A stretch of DNA of 64,000 bases from Ramazzottius varieornatus (Eukaryota > Tardigrada > Eutardigrada > Parachela > Ramazzottiidae): NCBI GenBank assembly GCA_001949185.1, contig BDGG01000014.1:654161-718160 (forward strand), written 5' to 3'. The notes beneath the pieces were generated by a model, which was given only the letters and a program-made list of their open reading frames with translations, was not told where the DNA came from and did not search any database. How positions within the stretch are numbered: position 1 is the first letter of the stretch; every line of letters starts with the position of its first letter. A program made the translations under genes and the position numbers. Below, piece by piece: positions 48,134 through 60,392 of this stretch.

Positions 48134-49754
48134 ATGGTCCAGTTTGAGCCGTCAGTCACACTGAACAATGGAGAAAAGATGCCCATGCTCGGCATCGGAA
48201 CTTGGCAGGTATGGAAAGCTTAAACGCGCACTTGGACCCGTAAACTGCAATGCTTAATCTTTTCCGTTTGTGGCTAAGATATAAGAGATTTTCTTGGGGC
48301 TGGATACCGAACGATCGTCACACAAGCCTTCACACAGTTTAAACTCCGACAATCAGCTGATCGCAAATTTCCATCGCAAGTATGCGTGTTTTATGATGTA
48401 CGTGTTGCTGTTTTCTTGCAGTCGAAGCCAAACGAAGTGAAGGATGCCGTAGACTACGCCCTGGACTTGGGTTACCGCCACATCGACACCGCCTACGTTT
48501 ATGGGAACGAAAGCGAGATTGGCGAAGCTCTGGTCAACAAGTTCAAAAACGGCAAGCTGAAACGGGAAGATGTCTTCATCACCACCAAGGTAAAATAAAT
48601 GAACCGACCGTTATAGCAATTAAGCACTCAGAGGACACATTGGCCAATCTACAACCCTTTGCCAGCTGTGGTGTACTTTTCACCACCCATCGAAGGTAAT
48701 GGAAGGAGTGAAGAAATCGCTGGAAGCGCTGCATACAGACTACATCGATCTCTTCCTAATCCACCTACCAGCTTCCATCAAGTTTGTGGGTAGGACCGTT
48801 TTCACACTTTGAGAAGTCAATAGTACTTGCCCGAACATTCGACCGGCCAAAAGTCATTCGTGGGTTATCTGTGTGAGTTACGTGCCGTATTCCAGATGAT
48901 AAGACGAACTTTCCAAAAGGCCCCGACGGGAAACTCCTTCTCGATAATGTCGACTTCATCGATACGTGGAAGGTAAGCTTATTGGGCACGGTTGATTATT
49001 TGTTCAGGAGACAGTTATCCGTTTACCGGTTGTTTTATTCAGGAGCTGGAAAAAGCTGTTGACCAAGGCTTGCTGAAGGCCATTGGAGTGTCGAACTTCA
49101 ACAGGGCGCAGATCCAAAAAGTTCTGGACAACTCGCGTATCAAGCCGGCAAATCTACAGGTATTCCAGGACCAAGAAAATGGCATGAGCAAGTTTTCTGA
49201 TGGTGCCAGCGTTTGTTTCTTCCACAGGTCGAGTGCCACGCCTACTTTATGCAAAAACCACTCTTTGACTTTTGCCAAAAGAACAAGATTACTTTCACCG
49301 CTTACGGACCGCTGGGCTCGCCTCAAAGAATGGGTATCAAGGCTGACGACCCAGTGCTCTTGGAGGAACCGAAGCTGAAGGATATTGCTAACCGTCATAA
49401 TAAAACTCCTGCGCAAGTGAGAAGATAGAAGATGTCGTCTGCCAGGGCTCCTTTCTACGATGTGTTTTGTTCTAGATATTGAATCGCTTCCTGATTGAGC
49501 GAGGCCGAGTCACCATCCCGAAAAGCGTGCATCGCGACCGCATCAAAGAGAACTTTGACATTTTGGATTTCAAGCTGAGCGAGGAGGATTTGAAGGAACT
49601 GGACGCCATGGACAAAACCCTGCGCTACTTCCACCAAGATCAGTAAGCTAACCCTGACATCCGGTGGTGGTAGCACAGGCAAATCTGAAACCGCATCATT
49701 TTTTGTTTCAGTATCCAACATTCACCCGACTACCCCTTCAACGACCCTTACTAG
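48134..49754 (+). CDS. Aldo-keto reductase (AKR1-like)
   Basis: Eight exons: 48134-48208, 48422-48589, 48666-48789, 48896-48972, 49043-49159, 49228-49416, 49476-49642, 49712-49754; 319 residues, the normal AKR length. The TIM-barrel enzyme uses NADPH to reduce aldehydes, ketones and sugars in the cytosol. Visible motifs: [15 protein letters not shown] at the start, the catalytic tetrad Asp47 and Tyr52 ([11 protein letters not shown]), Lys81 (ITTK) and His114 (LIHLP), then GVSNFN, VECHAYF, the cofactor-phosphate loop [13 protein letters not shown], and the C-terminal HSPDYPF. The variant [10 protein letters not shown] replaces the usual LW...HRPE. All splice sites are GT-AG. The exact substrate is not predictable; sugar-alcohol or lipid-aldehyde reduction would fit stress metabolism, but that is inference. 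Confidence 0.95.
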
Positions 49755-49861
49755 CAAAGCTATCAACTTCAGACACCAATCAAAGTTGTAGATCACTGCT
49801 ATAATTTAGTACAAATTGGTCGTCAAATAAAAATGACAAAAAGCAGGCGTAAGGCTTGTGA

Positions 49862-52800
49862 TTACAAGTGCGCGCTGCTGTAGGCGGCATTTGGGCTTTC
49901 ATGGTATGTGAAGCTTTTTCGTAGTCGGTCAGGTCCGAAGAGGTGAAGGTTGGCTCTTCCAATACTTTCCAGGTCGCTGGTGTCCCTTTGGAAGCCGTAG
50001 TGAACAGGTACACCATAGTACTCCAGCTCTTCTTCGCGGTGCTTAGTGTCCGCCGGACCCCATTCTGCCGTCGGTGTAACAGCCCGTTTCCATTTCTACC
50101 GGAAAACGAGTTTTAAAACGAGAAACAAATGAAACGCTGCAGAACAGTTTGTACCTGGCGAAAAGTGTCGCCATCTTGCTTGAATACGAAGTAGCATCCC
50201 CAAACAGGAATCTGAATCAGAACGCACAAGGCGATCAGCCACCCGACGGCATCGGCCCATGCTGGATAGAGTCCTTCCACGTCGTTGTTGGCGAAAGGCT
50301 TGTAGTCCGCCATGGAGTATACAAAAACAAACTATAGGAAAAACAAGAGTTTGTTTTTTCTTGAGAGGAAATACTGTAGTGTCAACAAGACGGGTTTTAC
50401 TAGAAGAACGAATGGCGCAATGACCAGCCAGCAGCTGCGAAAGTACAGTGAGGGCTTGTAGTCCATCATGAATTCAAAGTTGTGCAGGACCCGCTTCAGC
50501 CCGTACAACCAGAATATGGCGATCAGCTCGCAGAGGGCCACCAAAATCACGCAGAAGCCACTACCTAAAGTACAATGGCCGGACGTAGAACTAAAATTAA
50601 TTCAGATTGTCAAATGCCAGTAATTTACTACGTTGACGCACCGTAAGCATCCATAAGGTCGACCACTTGCAGTCCGGCCTAGGAGGAAATTCATCGGGTA
50701 AAATTCAGGATGGTAAACAAAGTTACTTTCGGTATGGACTTACATGGGTGACGCAGGGTAAAGCCAGGAGGAAAAGGATGGCGCAGGCTATACCAGTAAC
50801 CAGCGCTTTCCGTTCTCGCATTTTGGGAATTTCGTCATGGATGCATGTCAAGGCCGTTTCCAACAGACCGAACTGTGCAAGAACCATTTTTCGTACTATC
50901 TCTTCAACCTGATCGATCCGAACTTTAGAATCACAACAAACACCGGTGTGCGCTTACCACGGAATCCAGTCCCAGAATAAACAACCTGATAACATAAGCA
51001 GGTGAGCAACCACTTAGAACAAGGACGTAAGGAGGACTTGCATAAAAAAGAAGAGGACAGCCCAAAGGTGTGGCACAGGCAAGGTGGACAGAGCTTCCGG
51101 GTAGGCCACGAAAGCCAGACTGGGTCCACCTTTGGCGACGGTGGCTACCGGCACATCCAGCTGATAGGCCAGACTGCCCAGCACCGAGAAGATGACAATA
51201 CCCGCAATGAGGCTGGTCACCGTGTCCAGAATCGAAACAATCATTGCATCTCTATGGGGAAGTGGTGATGATTGTCAACGTGATCACAGTTTTTCCATCT
51301 ACAACCTGTCCGCATCAACTTGCTACCACCCAACTTTCGAAGTTTCTGGGACCGTTTTCCAAAATTATTTTTCCAGTTTTCCGTTGAAGTCCAATGATAA
51401 TGTTATTGAAACTGATCAGGACAAAGGTCAAGCTACAGGAAAAGTGGTTGGAGCGGCAAATCTACCGTTCTGGAAAAGAGCTAGAAATTCTGCACGGAAC
51501 GAGTTTTCCCTGCAAAACGGCCAAATTCGCTGGTTTTAAATCATTTGCCAAGTTAGTTCGTACTTTTCCTGTTCTTTTCCGGGTCTTTCCAACAACTAAG
51601 GTAGCTGTTCGTCTGTTTACATCAGATTGAGAACGAAAACTCGAACATGGAATCCTGTACTCTGTAGACTGCATTTCACCTGCTGTGGCATGTCTTCCCC
51701 ACCGGAAGTCATATTCGTCAAGTTTTTCACGCAGTTTGGCAGCACATCTAAACGGATCATAGCTCGATCGAATCAACTTGAAAAGTTGTAGGGATTGTGT
51801 GGAAGGATGAATGGTAAAGCAGAAATCTGAATTTTTGTAGATCGAAATGCCAGGTGGTAGCAAGTTGGCGCGGACAGGTGTATGTGAGCCAAGGATAGTC
51901 TTACTTGTAGACCTTCATTCGGAAGTTGTTGTAGGAGCCAAACATCATGATAGAGCCTTGAGAGACTGATAGAGAAAAGAAGACCTGGGCGGCTGCACTG
52001 CGCCACACCTGAAACCACTGGAGCCTTTAGGGACAGTATCGCCATCAGACATGCTCTGTTGATCGATGCCTTACCGCAACATCCAAGAGTTTGTCCCATT
52101 GGGGTTTGAAGAGAAATATGATGCCGTCGACAGCCCCGTCCAGGGTGACGCCGCGTACCAACAGTATCAGCAGAACGACATAGGGAAAGGTGGCTATGGG
52201 ACACAGACAATTTACAGTTTCGAGCGCTCAAGACATCATGTGAAAACGAGTGAGGGAGAAACTTACAGGTAAAGTAGACGACTTTGCCAGAAGACTGAAT
52301 ACCCTGTAACAATCACTTGCGTACCACAATGAATATCAGAAATCATAATCTTCAGTCAGAGAACGTACATACCTTTGCAAGACAGAAGAAAACGACTACC
52401 CAGCAGAACATCAAACATCTACAACAGATGTGGACGAAGTTACAGTAGCGCATCACCCCCGTGAAAGCTGACTTGAATTCTATAGGAGACTATCATACAG
52501 GGCTAGCTGCCAGATGACAGGTCCTGGATTATCCAAAGTGTAGATCACGTTGTGGTCACGATTTTGCAACACGAATCTGGAAGGCAGTAGTTCACAGATT
52601 AAAGTCTGCTTTGATGGTCACCTCTTTGCAAATAAGCATACTGTTCTGCTCCATGAACTTGGCGAATGGCGTCACGGTGAGCATATGCTGTATGGTTCAT
52701 CATACCCGTAAACTTCACACCTACTTTGACGTCCTTCGCCAAGTTCATGAAGCATTACAGTACGTAGTGTCCGAGCTACCTCTCAAAGTACTGCTCGGCG

Positions 52801-53612
52801 CTAGGCACTCGACTATGAACCTCCAAGGTGGTGTTGGAGAAGACTGGGAGCGGTACGAGGTTTGCCTCTGCTGGGACAGCTTTATCAGGGGCCCGAACGT
52901 AGCATGTGGACATGTCGGCCCAGGCGGGGTCGCAGACCTCCCATGGTAGCGGTTCCGCCAGGAGGATGGACTTGAAGACCGCTCCCATGAAGAAGACCGT
53001 GTAACTCATCAGGACGTCTGACAATTCCAACAGTGTTAATTCCTCAGGCGCAACAGATCTCTAGATAAGTTCAAGAACTTACTGTAGTAAGTGCAGATGA
53101 TGAGACAGATGACGCACATGGCCATGCCAATACCGGCGCTTAACGGGCAGAGCCGTTTGAACATGGTCCAGCAGCCAACGCTGCAGTATTGACCCAGTGC
53201 CAGCTCCATACTGTACATGGGCTTTCCGACAAGCAGTAGGACAGTGATATAGGGAATCAGAAAAGCGCCTAAAAACACATAGCTTTTACTAATCAGTCTT
53301 GGTAAACTAGTCGGAATGGGTGGACGTACCTCCGCCGTTTTGGTAAGCGAGGAAGGGGAAGCGCCAGACGTTGCCGATACCCACAGACAGTCCAACGCAG
53401 GATAGGAAAAACTCGGCGCGGTTCGCCCATTGTCCGCGTTCTTTACCCGTGACATTGGTCGAGGAATCTTCAGCGGAAGTGAGGATCGTCGAATGGGAAT
53501 GTCGTTGAATGGGTAAATCGGTGGGTTTTAAATCGAGGTCCGTCAAGTCGGCGTCAGGCTCAAAGGCCGGATTTATCCGCTCTTGGCCAACACAGGACAC
53601 TCTCCCAGCCAT
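49862..53612 (-). CDS. SLC6-family Na+-coupled transporter (nutrient amino acid type)
   Basis: Fifteen exons on the reverse strand: 53612-53330, 53268-53083, 53017-52780, 52576-52499, 52418-52373, 52303-52267, 52193-52075, 52008-51905, 51251-51042, 50985-50958, 50872-50744, 50678-50642, 50564-50401, 50331-50155, 50095-49862; 689 residues, 12 TM segments. TM1 has [20 protein letters not shown], where the monoamine-binding Asp is Gly, so amino acids are more likely substrates. Other marks: LALGQY, the long second extracellular loop with Cys and [80 protein letters not shown] and [10 protein letters not shown] at the C-terminus. Intron 9 uses a GC donor (AT/GCAAGT), needed to keep [12 protein letters not shown] in frame. 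It would sit in the plasma membrane and take up its substrate with Na+ and Cl-. Confidence 0.94.
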
Positions 53613-55209
53613 CTTTGGGGACTGTACGTGCTAGGACAGAATTCAGGCAGGTGGGCAGAGATGCGATGCTCCTCGTGGCGGTTTTGCTGGAAAGGACAGT
53701 TCCACACAGAAATAACTTGCGCTTGCAGTTGCTAACATGTAGCAGAGACGGAGTTGTCCGCGTCACCACCAACAATGGCTGTTTATTTGTTTGTTCTAGA
53801 TCAGCCATGTTTATCGTCAGCAGTAAGCAAATTTATGGTTATCCGGAAGTATCGAAGGATCGCGACGAAGCGAAATGTCAACCCTTGAAATACATGCCGC
53901 GGTACATACGAAGTAGGGAATATAAAACTGCAGATGACTTTCCACGGAAAAGTGCCCTAAGCACTCCCACTTTTACAGCCGGCGAAACATCATCTAGATG
54001 TACCCATTTGACGTTGCCGACAGATAGCGCGTTGGTTGTCCCGCAAAACAGTAAGACTTTCTTTGGTTGCGACAGGATCGGTTTTATCCGGTACTGAGAC
54101 AGTTTTCATGTGCATGTTGAGCCGACTGCGACCTTCGTTCTACGAGCTCAAGGTCCGCTCCTGACCACTTAGACCGCCACACCACATCAATCAGCTTGCG
54201 GATGTCAACGGCACTTATCGGAGTGAGATCTTTAGGCTACGCTTGATCCAGGAAGCTCAAGGGTGGACTGCTGGGATAAACCCACATGTCTGTACCGGCG
54301 CCATCTGTGGCCATCTTTCCAGTTTCCCCTATGTATTTCCCCGACGGTATTGATAGTGCGGGAAATTTTCGTGACATCGGCCAACCATGACAAGGCTTTT
54401 GCCGATATTCCGTCAGTTCGTCGATGCATGAGGTATACGTAACTAGCTATCAAAAGCATCGATCTGGAGTTGGGTAGCTATAGAGTAGGACTGGGAGCGT
54501 CATCGATGAAATTTTCCGGACTGGAGCAAAGGCACAGTATACTTGTACTGTGCTTCTATGCGTGATCCATTAAGCCCCGAAACTACAGTCAATACAGTGA
54601 ATCCGGGCAGTCAAGGATCGATTTGATCCGTCTCGAGCAGGAAGAAGAAACCAGCGCTTGTCCGCGGTTTGGAAATCAGGGCGCGTTGGTATCGAGCAAG
54701 CTAACAGAACTTCCCTGAATGATTATGAACCGTCTCGGCGAGCAGGACTTGATCGAGGCGTCTAACCTCAACGAAAAGAGTCCAGATGAGCAGTACCGAT
54801 GGCCCCTCTTTACCAAGCAATCCTCGGAAATGTCCATGATTGATGGTTAGATGCAATCAATTTGAACCCATTTCATTCCAAGTGTTTACATCTTAAATTC
54901 TTTGGACTATAAACAGACATTCCAATGTCACAGGAAGACCTTAAAAGCACCGGCACATATAACTCAGAGAAGCACGCAAAATTTGAAAAGCAAGACTGTA
55001 CAGGAAAACAATCACCGGCATAATCTCAAAGCAATGACTGGCATATAAAAACAGACTTGCTGATTTCTTTGTGAAAAATTCCAAATCGCAAAACCAGGAA
55101 CTTGTAACACTGCAACCTACAGAATTAAAAAGTGAGATCGAAAGATTTTAGTAGCATATTGTGATAGACAATAAAGCAAGGAAAGAGCGTTTTCCTCTTT
55201 GGTGAATTT
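53613..55209. other. Intergenic DNA between SLC6 and FEZ genes
   Basis: A 160-codon forward ORF at 53615-54097 starts right beside the SLC6 ATG on the other strand and has no recognisable domain; I regard it as chance. CAATAAAG at about 55170 lies some 40 bp beyond the FEZ stop on the forward strand and is in the wrong sense for FEZ. Confidence 0.35.
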
Positions 55210-57042
55210 CTAATGCATAATGGGTAAAGGAACGTTCGTGTCTTTTGGGCACAACACTTTCAGAATGTAGTCGGTGAGCAGCGGTGTGGTGGTCGGTGAG
55301 TCCTCGTTCATAGCCTTGAGGATCTTGCTGATGACTTGGAGGTGCCGCGTAGTGAGCTGACCGGGTTCGTATGGGATAACCGTGGTCAGGATCTTGGTTT
55401 CTTTGTCCGGAGTACGCGCAGCTTTCTGGCTGCCGCGTTTCTTCTCCAGACTGAACTGCCGCCGCTTGTTCTGCACTTTAATCAGCTCGGAAATGAAAGA
55501 GTTTTTCACTTCCTTCTCAAACTGCAAGGAAAACAATATCAACCCGTTTTATGGGCAGTAAACGGGATTTATTGGTTCGTCAACACTGTAAATAGTGTAG
55601 AAAAATGTCATTAGAAAAATCGCAGTGGACAAGGCCGAGCCGGATTTTACATCACGCTGACGAGTGAGTATATCGCAGAAAAATGGCAACACTGGCTTGA
55701 ATGGAAGGCCTGGACTGTAGTATGACGTAACACGACCTTCTTCGATTGATTGGTCCGTACAATTGATTACCTGGAGTTCGTCGCGAAGAGCCAGTTCTTG
55801 CACTAATATTTCCGAGTACTGCTGCGTTAATTTCTCCAGCTCCGACTGTAGCTCTTGGAGTTCACCAGGGTTGAGGTTCTGGAGGTTTTCGTCGTAAAGT
55901 GGAGAAGGAAGGAGCGGAAGCGCCGGGTGGTGGCTGTTGTGCGACCCTTCCGCATCGCCACTTCCTGTTTGCTCCGCCAGTTGTGGCTCTCCGTCATCGC
56001 CCTGTAATTATAGCACGAACTGTCAGAAATTTCCTTCAACATAAGGCCAAGAGGCGTATATTGTCAAAAGTTATTCAGAAAAGAAAAACAACTGTCAACT
56101 AGAATCAAGGAAGAATTTTCCGCCCACCAAACTTCCGGTCGACACAACTGCAACGTTACGGGAAACCAGAATGGAAATCCATCTTCCTTGCAGTGGTTTG
56201 CACAGTAACATGGCCTGGTTTCTATTCCAACGTCACAACTGAGCGACCGAAACGTTTAGCTGCGATTGGCGCGGTAAGTGACGCGGTGAACCGTTGGCTA
56301 ACATCAGGGAATGTGTCACTACAATCGAGTCAGGCCAACCGGAAGTGCCCGTTTTGAGCTTTGATTGGTTATTAAACTCATAACCACCAACCTGCTGCAT
56401 CATAGCGTCGATTTCCTTGATCACCTCATCTGCCGTTGCCATTCCATTTTGTTGCGGATCCGCTGCAACCATATTATGCATATCGAGTTGGTTGACAGTT
56501 AGCTCTTCGTCAGAGGAAGTACATTCAAGAAGGTCCGTACGCTGTTGGGAGGAAGAGGGGGGATTCAACGCCAAGACAGGTAAGAAGAGTTTGTTCCGTA
56601 TGACGGTCTGTGACCAGTCAACCGGTAAAACCGTCCCGAAGGACGCTGTTAAGTCCTTCCAGAATTTATTCTGGCTCAACAGCTCTTCATGTGTGCGTAT
56701 GGCTACCGGAGCAAAGTCAGACACGTCGCTGTCTAGATCACCAAAGCAAGCGGTGATTTTCTCATCGAACGACTCAACCAAATCTTCCAACGAACCACCG
56801 TGACTGTTCAACGCCCCACTCTCTCCAAAATGTGATTCCATCTTTAGGGTATTTCTTTGCAGGTTGTCCGATGTCCCAGCTAGCGAAGAGTATCCGGAAG
56901 AACCAAAGGTGGATTCAGCAGGCGCTGTGGAATGAAAATCTGCCCATTCCGATTCGGAGGTATTCTCATCCATCAAAGTCTCGTCTGCATCTCCTTCGGA
57001 TTCCGCCAGCGGAGCGTCGGTCAGTTCGTTCAATTCCGCCAT
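55210..57042 (-). CDS. FEZ1: Fasciculation and elongation protein zeta (FEZ/UNC-76)
   Basis: Three exons on the reverse strand: 57042-56392, 56001-55771, 55521-55210, all phase 0, give 397 residues (vertebrate FEZ1 is about 392). The acidic N-terminus is followed by the family core SLEDLVESFDEKITACF, APVAIRTHEELL, FGTVLPVDWS and NQLDMHNMV, ADEVIKEIDAMMQQ. Exon 2 has a coiled coil, LNPGELQELQSELEKLTQQY, then SEILVQELALRDEL. Exon 3 has FEKEVKNSFISELI, LTTVIPYE and LLTDYILKVLCP. FEZ proteins are kinesin-1 adaptors that move cargo in axons and act in axon growth and bundling. The gene may have a non-coding first exon: TTCTTACAG precedes the ATG by four bases. Confidence 0.95.
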
Positions 57043-58123
57043 GCCTCTGTAAGAACCAGAGAAACAATCTATATTTTTCTCCTTACAAAAACGCCTGCGA
57101 TGAAAGGAGAGGAATGAATGAAGTTGCAAGAGACTTACGCGCTGACTGGAATCCAGTGCATTCAGTCAGACAAGATTAGCGCCCAGAGACGCTTCTTCCG
57201 TCTATCCACTCCTCTCCCCTCGCTCACTCCTCTGGCCGGAAGAGGCTGCTGCTTGGCCCTGCTTTGGCATGCAAAGGGAGGATGCAAAGCGAGAAAAACA
57301 GCTCATGCGGAAAGTGCAGCGAGATGCTGCGCAAACCAGGCCATCAGAAATTGGAAAATCGATCGAAAAAAATCAATAAACCAAAACATTGCCCTTCGTA
57401 AGCGTTCCAGGCGCAGCCCGATAGGGTTAATCCATTGATTCCGTGCTGAGTACTCTTTCCCGTGGGCGGTACCGCACGATCCTGGTCATAGAGCACGGCC
57501 CTGGCTGGAGAAGCATGCTAACTCCAGGCCGTGTTGGCGCAAGCACGGCTGTGTTCGGCTGTGGCTTACCGACTTAGGGTTGTGCTGTACAGCAAAGGCG
57601 GAAATCAGCCCCACTGATCAGCTAGGTCAGAAGAGATCGGAGAACTTGCCATCTTTTCTCACTTTCCGATCGATAACTGCATGTCTAAAGCTGCGATGTA
57701 TGTGTAATGTTCATTTCATACTGGGTCAGGTCGATATCGATAGCTGTGACGCATACCGTAGTCCGCGGAGTTCAACACTGTAATATTTTAGGTCGCGAAC
57801 ACATTCGTCATCCTCAATGCAGACTAAGACTTAAGTACGCTGGTTTGACGGAGCGTGGCGGAAGGGTGTCGCCGCGTGGGAACTGATGTACCGAGAGTTA
57901 CTGGGCAAAATTCGTTGGCACCGTTTAACAAGCTCAGCCTTGACTGCTTTTACTGATTCTGACCTCGAAATAAAACTTGAGCCGGTACGACGCAAACTGC
58001 AGATTCAGACTTTAAGAGTATTCCGAAACATGTTCACATCACACGAAAGCTAAGTGGAATTCTGGACACAAGTGTTCCATCCTTGTTGCCAAAGCCTTTG
58101 ATCACGTCTGCAAGGGTAGGCAC
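57043..58123. other. Intergenic DNA between FEZ and the His/Gly-rich gene
   Basis: It should hold the FEZ promoter and 5' UTR exon and the 3' flank of the His/Gly-rich gene. A near repeat of the words CACGGCC/CACGGC(TG) occurs at 57.49-57.55 kb. No coding exon is supported. Confidence 0.35.
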
Positions 58124-59094
58124 TTATCCACTGTGACCGCCCCTGTTGGTGTTTTGCTTGGCAGCCATCTGCAAGTACGTGACATTAACAACATTTTCGA
58201 TTTTTTTAGCTGATAAACACAACCACTTTGACCAGAGATGCAAAACTTACCATGGCCATCATGGCAGCCATGTTGTTGTTACCGCCACCGCCGCCACCAC
58301 CAGCGCCGGCATCTTGACGGCCTCCTCCGGCGGCTCCTCCACCTCCATTGCTGTTGCTCATCAGCATTGGCAGCATCCACGACATGTCAGTATTGCTCTG
58401 TTGGTGTCCTACAGTGATATTGGACCTAGTTTATCAAAGTTACCATCCTCAGGGTAGTGACAAAAAGTGTACTTACCGCTACCACCACCGCGAACTCCCT
58501 TCACTGTATATGAGAGGAAATAGCACTTGAATAACTGATCAACTTATAACCTTTCCAACGTGTTCACGATGCGTACCTGGTGCCAGGCTTTCGGCTGTGA
58601 ATACAGAGAACAGTTGGGCCAACAAGAAATCCGCAGTTTCAAATACCACGCTGACTTTTGGTATGCCGCGAAGAATAAAGTAAGGAAAACTTACGATCAG
58701 ATGAGTTGGAATTTTCCATAGACATGGGCACTGCAAAAATCGAAGGTCCTGAACGTTCTGTCGTTTAGGTCGTCGTTTGAGATGTACTTACTGACGGCGA
58801 TGAAGACATGAGGCTTCTTGTGAGGCTTGCCGGTGTGATTACCGTGCGGTCCATGTCCGTGGGTGCCATTTCCGTGATGGTGACCTTTTCCCTCGTGATC
58901 TGGTCCGTGAGGTTTTGGTCCAGATGGCTGCAGAGAGAAAAACTCGTGTCTGTGTTTTGATACAATACAAGCTAATATGTTGGACGTTGCGACACAGACA
59001 AAAGAAATATCGAAGAAAGGACGGGTGGTACCAGGGAAAGGGTCACAGAAGTCAGAGCCACCAGGACGATGGCACAAACGGCAAAGGCGTGCAT
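58124..59094 (-). CDS. Small secreted His/Gly-rich protein built from seven short exons
   Basis: Exons 59094-59032, 58927-58792, 58730-58695, 58594-58577, 58503-58477, 58408-58251, 58168-58124 join in phase to 160 residues. Exon 1 is exactly a signal peptide (MHAFAVCAIVLVALTSVTLS). Exon 2 is a His/Gly/Lys/Pro repeat with HHHGNGTHGHGPHGNHTG, which could bind metal ions. Three micro-exons of 36, 27 and 18 bp carry short polar pieces. Exon 6 is Met-rich then Gly-rich (GGGGAAGGGRQDAGAGGGG) and ends NNNMAAMMAM. Every intron is GT-AG. No known domain fits. Composition resembles secreted glue, cuticle or metal-binding peptides; function is unknown. The many small phase-1 exons would allow variants by exon skipping, because skipping any micro-exon (36, 27 or 18 bp) keeps the frame. 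Confidence 0.8.
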
Positions 59095-59448
59095 GATGAA
59101 CAAGGAAAGCAAATGAGATGATAAGTAAAACGGCACTGATTATTCTGTGGTGTGACGGGCCAATGGCGTTCTGATTTTATATCGACCTTGAAGTGGGCGA
59201 TTCGGAATTTGCATGTGATGATGCATCCTTGAGCTGGAGTGGTTTCGTCGGAAAATCGGCCGTGTTTTAGCTAGATCCCTGTTTCGAACGTGATGAAACC
59301 TGAAAATTATCTGCTGACCCCATATGATTTTGTTGTGAAACTCAAATGATTTCAAAACAGCCGAAAAAATTCTAGTCGTGGATTCCGGTATTTTTCATGG
59401 ACAGGCGGTTAACTCACGCCATGTTTGTCTATTTACTCACCTTTTCTC
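59095..59448. promoter_or_regulatory. Upstream region of the His/Gly-rich gene
   Basis: TTTTATATCGAC at about 59174 (reverse sense GTCGATATAAAA) lies about 80 bp upstream of the ATG on the gene's strand and contains TATAAAA, a good TATA-box candidate. No other element is recognised. Confidence 0.45.
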
Positions 59449-59450
59449 TA

Positions 59451-59742
59451 GTGAAGGTTCGGCGAAGCGAAAATAAAACTTTTCTCCGATTTTCGCCGTG
59501 GCAAAAGTTGGCGAAAATGTTTCGCCTCGGCGAAAGAATCATTGCGTGTACGGCTGATTGATTGATCAAAAATGCTTTCCCCGCGGCGAAAACGTTTTCG
59601 CCGCGGCGAAAACGTTTTCGCCGTGACGAAAATTATCTTTTGCCATGGCGAAGAGCGGCCATGTCCGTGGGTGCCATTTCCGTGATTGCCATTGTCGTGG
59701 ATGATCAATCAGCCAAAATTTTTATTTTCGCCATGCCTTCTC
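59451..59742. mobile_element. TA-flanked MITE carrying a fragment of the His/Gly-rich gene
   Basis: The ends GTGAAGGTTCGGCGAAGCGA and, inverted, GAGAAGGCATGGCGAA plus AATAAAA form imperfect terminal repeats next to TA on both sides. The interior has many GGCGAAAA/TTTTCGCC words, including the palindromic 20-mer CCGCGGCGAAAACGTTTTCG twice in tandem (59581-59620). At 59657-59690, 28 bp are identical to exon 2 of the His/Gly-rich gene at 58848-58880, in the same orientation. Confidence 0.75.
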
Positions 59743-59744
59743 TA

Positions 59745-60392
59745 CGTCTGAATCTTAATGAGGTAGCGAATAGGTCGTCGAATCACGGAAAGTTAGTTCC
59801 AAAGATAGGCTATAACACAGTCGAAAACGTGTGTGCTTTATAGGTGCTAGCAAGTTGGCTCGAATACCCTGTAAGAGTCCTGAACCAGATGTAAGGATAT
59901 GCAGATATGATGACAGCTAGCGGAACAGTGTATACTAATGCAGCGATTCCACTTCATCACGGAGAACCATTACGGACCTCCGTCAGGAGCTCCGTAATGA
60001 GTGATTCTACTTTCGATCATTTCGAGTCGGTTATGACAGGAGAAGTGGAATCACTCATTTCGGAGCTCTTGACGGAAGACCGTGATAACTTCTCGTAATG
60101 ACTTCTATATGACTTTACGTAAATTAAGAAAAGTGCAAAATGCACCGCGTCCGACATGAGCGATAACGCGACATAACATTCGGTTGATTGAAATATAGGG
60201 GGGTTTGAACGGAAGACCCGAAAATATTATAAAGGACGTACTAATGACCATCGCGTCCGCATCCTTTCTAGCATCTCCATTATCGTAGCTACCTCTTCTT
60301 TATTGTATTCGTTGTGAATTTATGACAATTAAGCATATATACTCGAATGGGAGGAATATACATGTAGAACTTTCGACAACAAATTAAGACAG
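59745..60392. other. Intergenic DNA with nested inverted repeats
   Basis: GATTCCACTTC (59944-59954) pairs with GAAGTGGAATC (about 60044-60054), and inside it CATTACGGA (59970-59978) pairs with TCCGTAATG (59992-60000). The structure could be a decayed small element. A 63-codon ORF (59907-60098) spans it without recognisable features. Confidence 0.45.

Noticed and set aside
53615-54097. 160-codon forward ORF starting beside the SLC6 start codon
   Set aside because: It has no domain, no signal peptide and no splice or codon support, and lies in the divergent promoter area.
57490-57560. Short CACGGC-containing repeat words as a tRNA or structured RNA
   Set aside because: No cloverleaf or conserved box A/B sequence could be formed.
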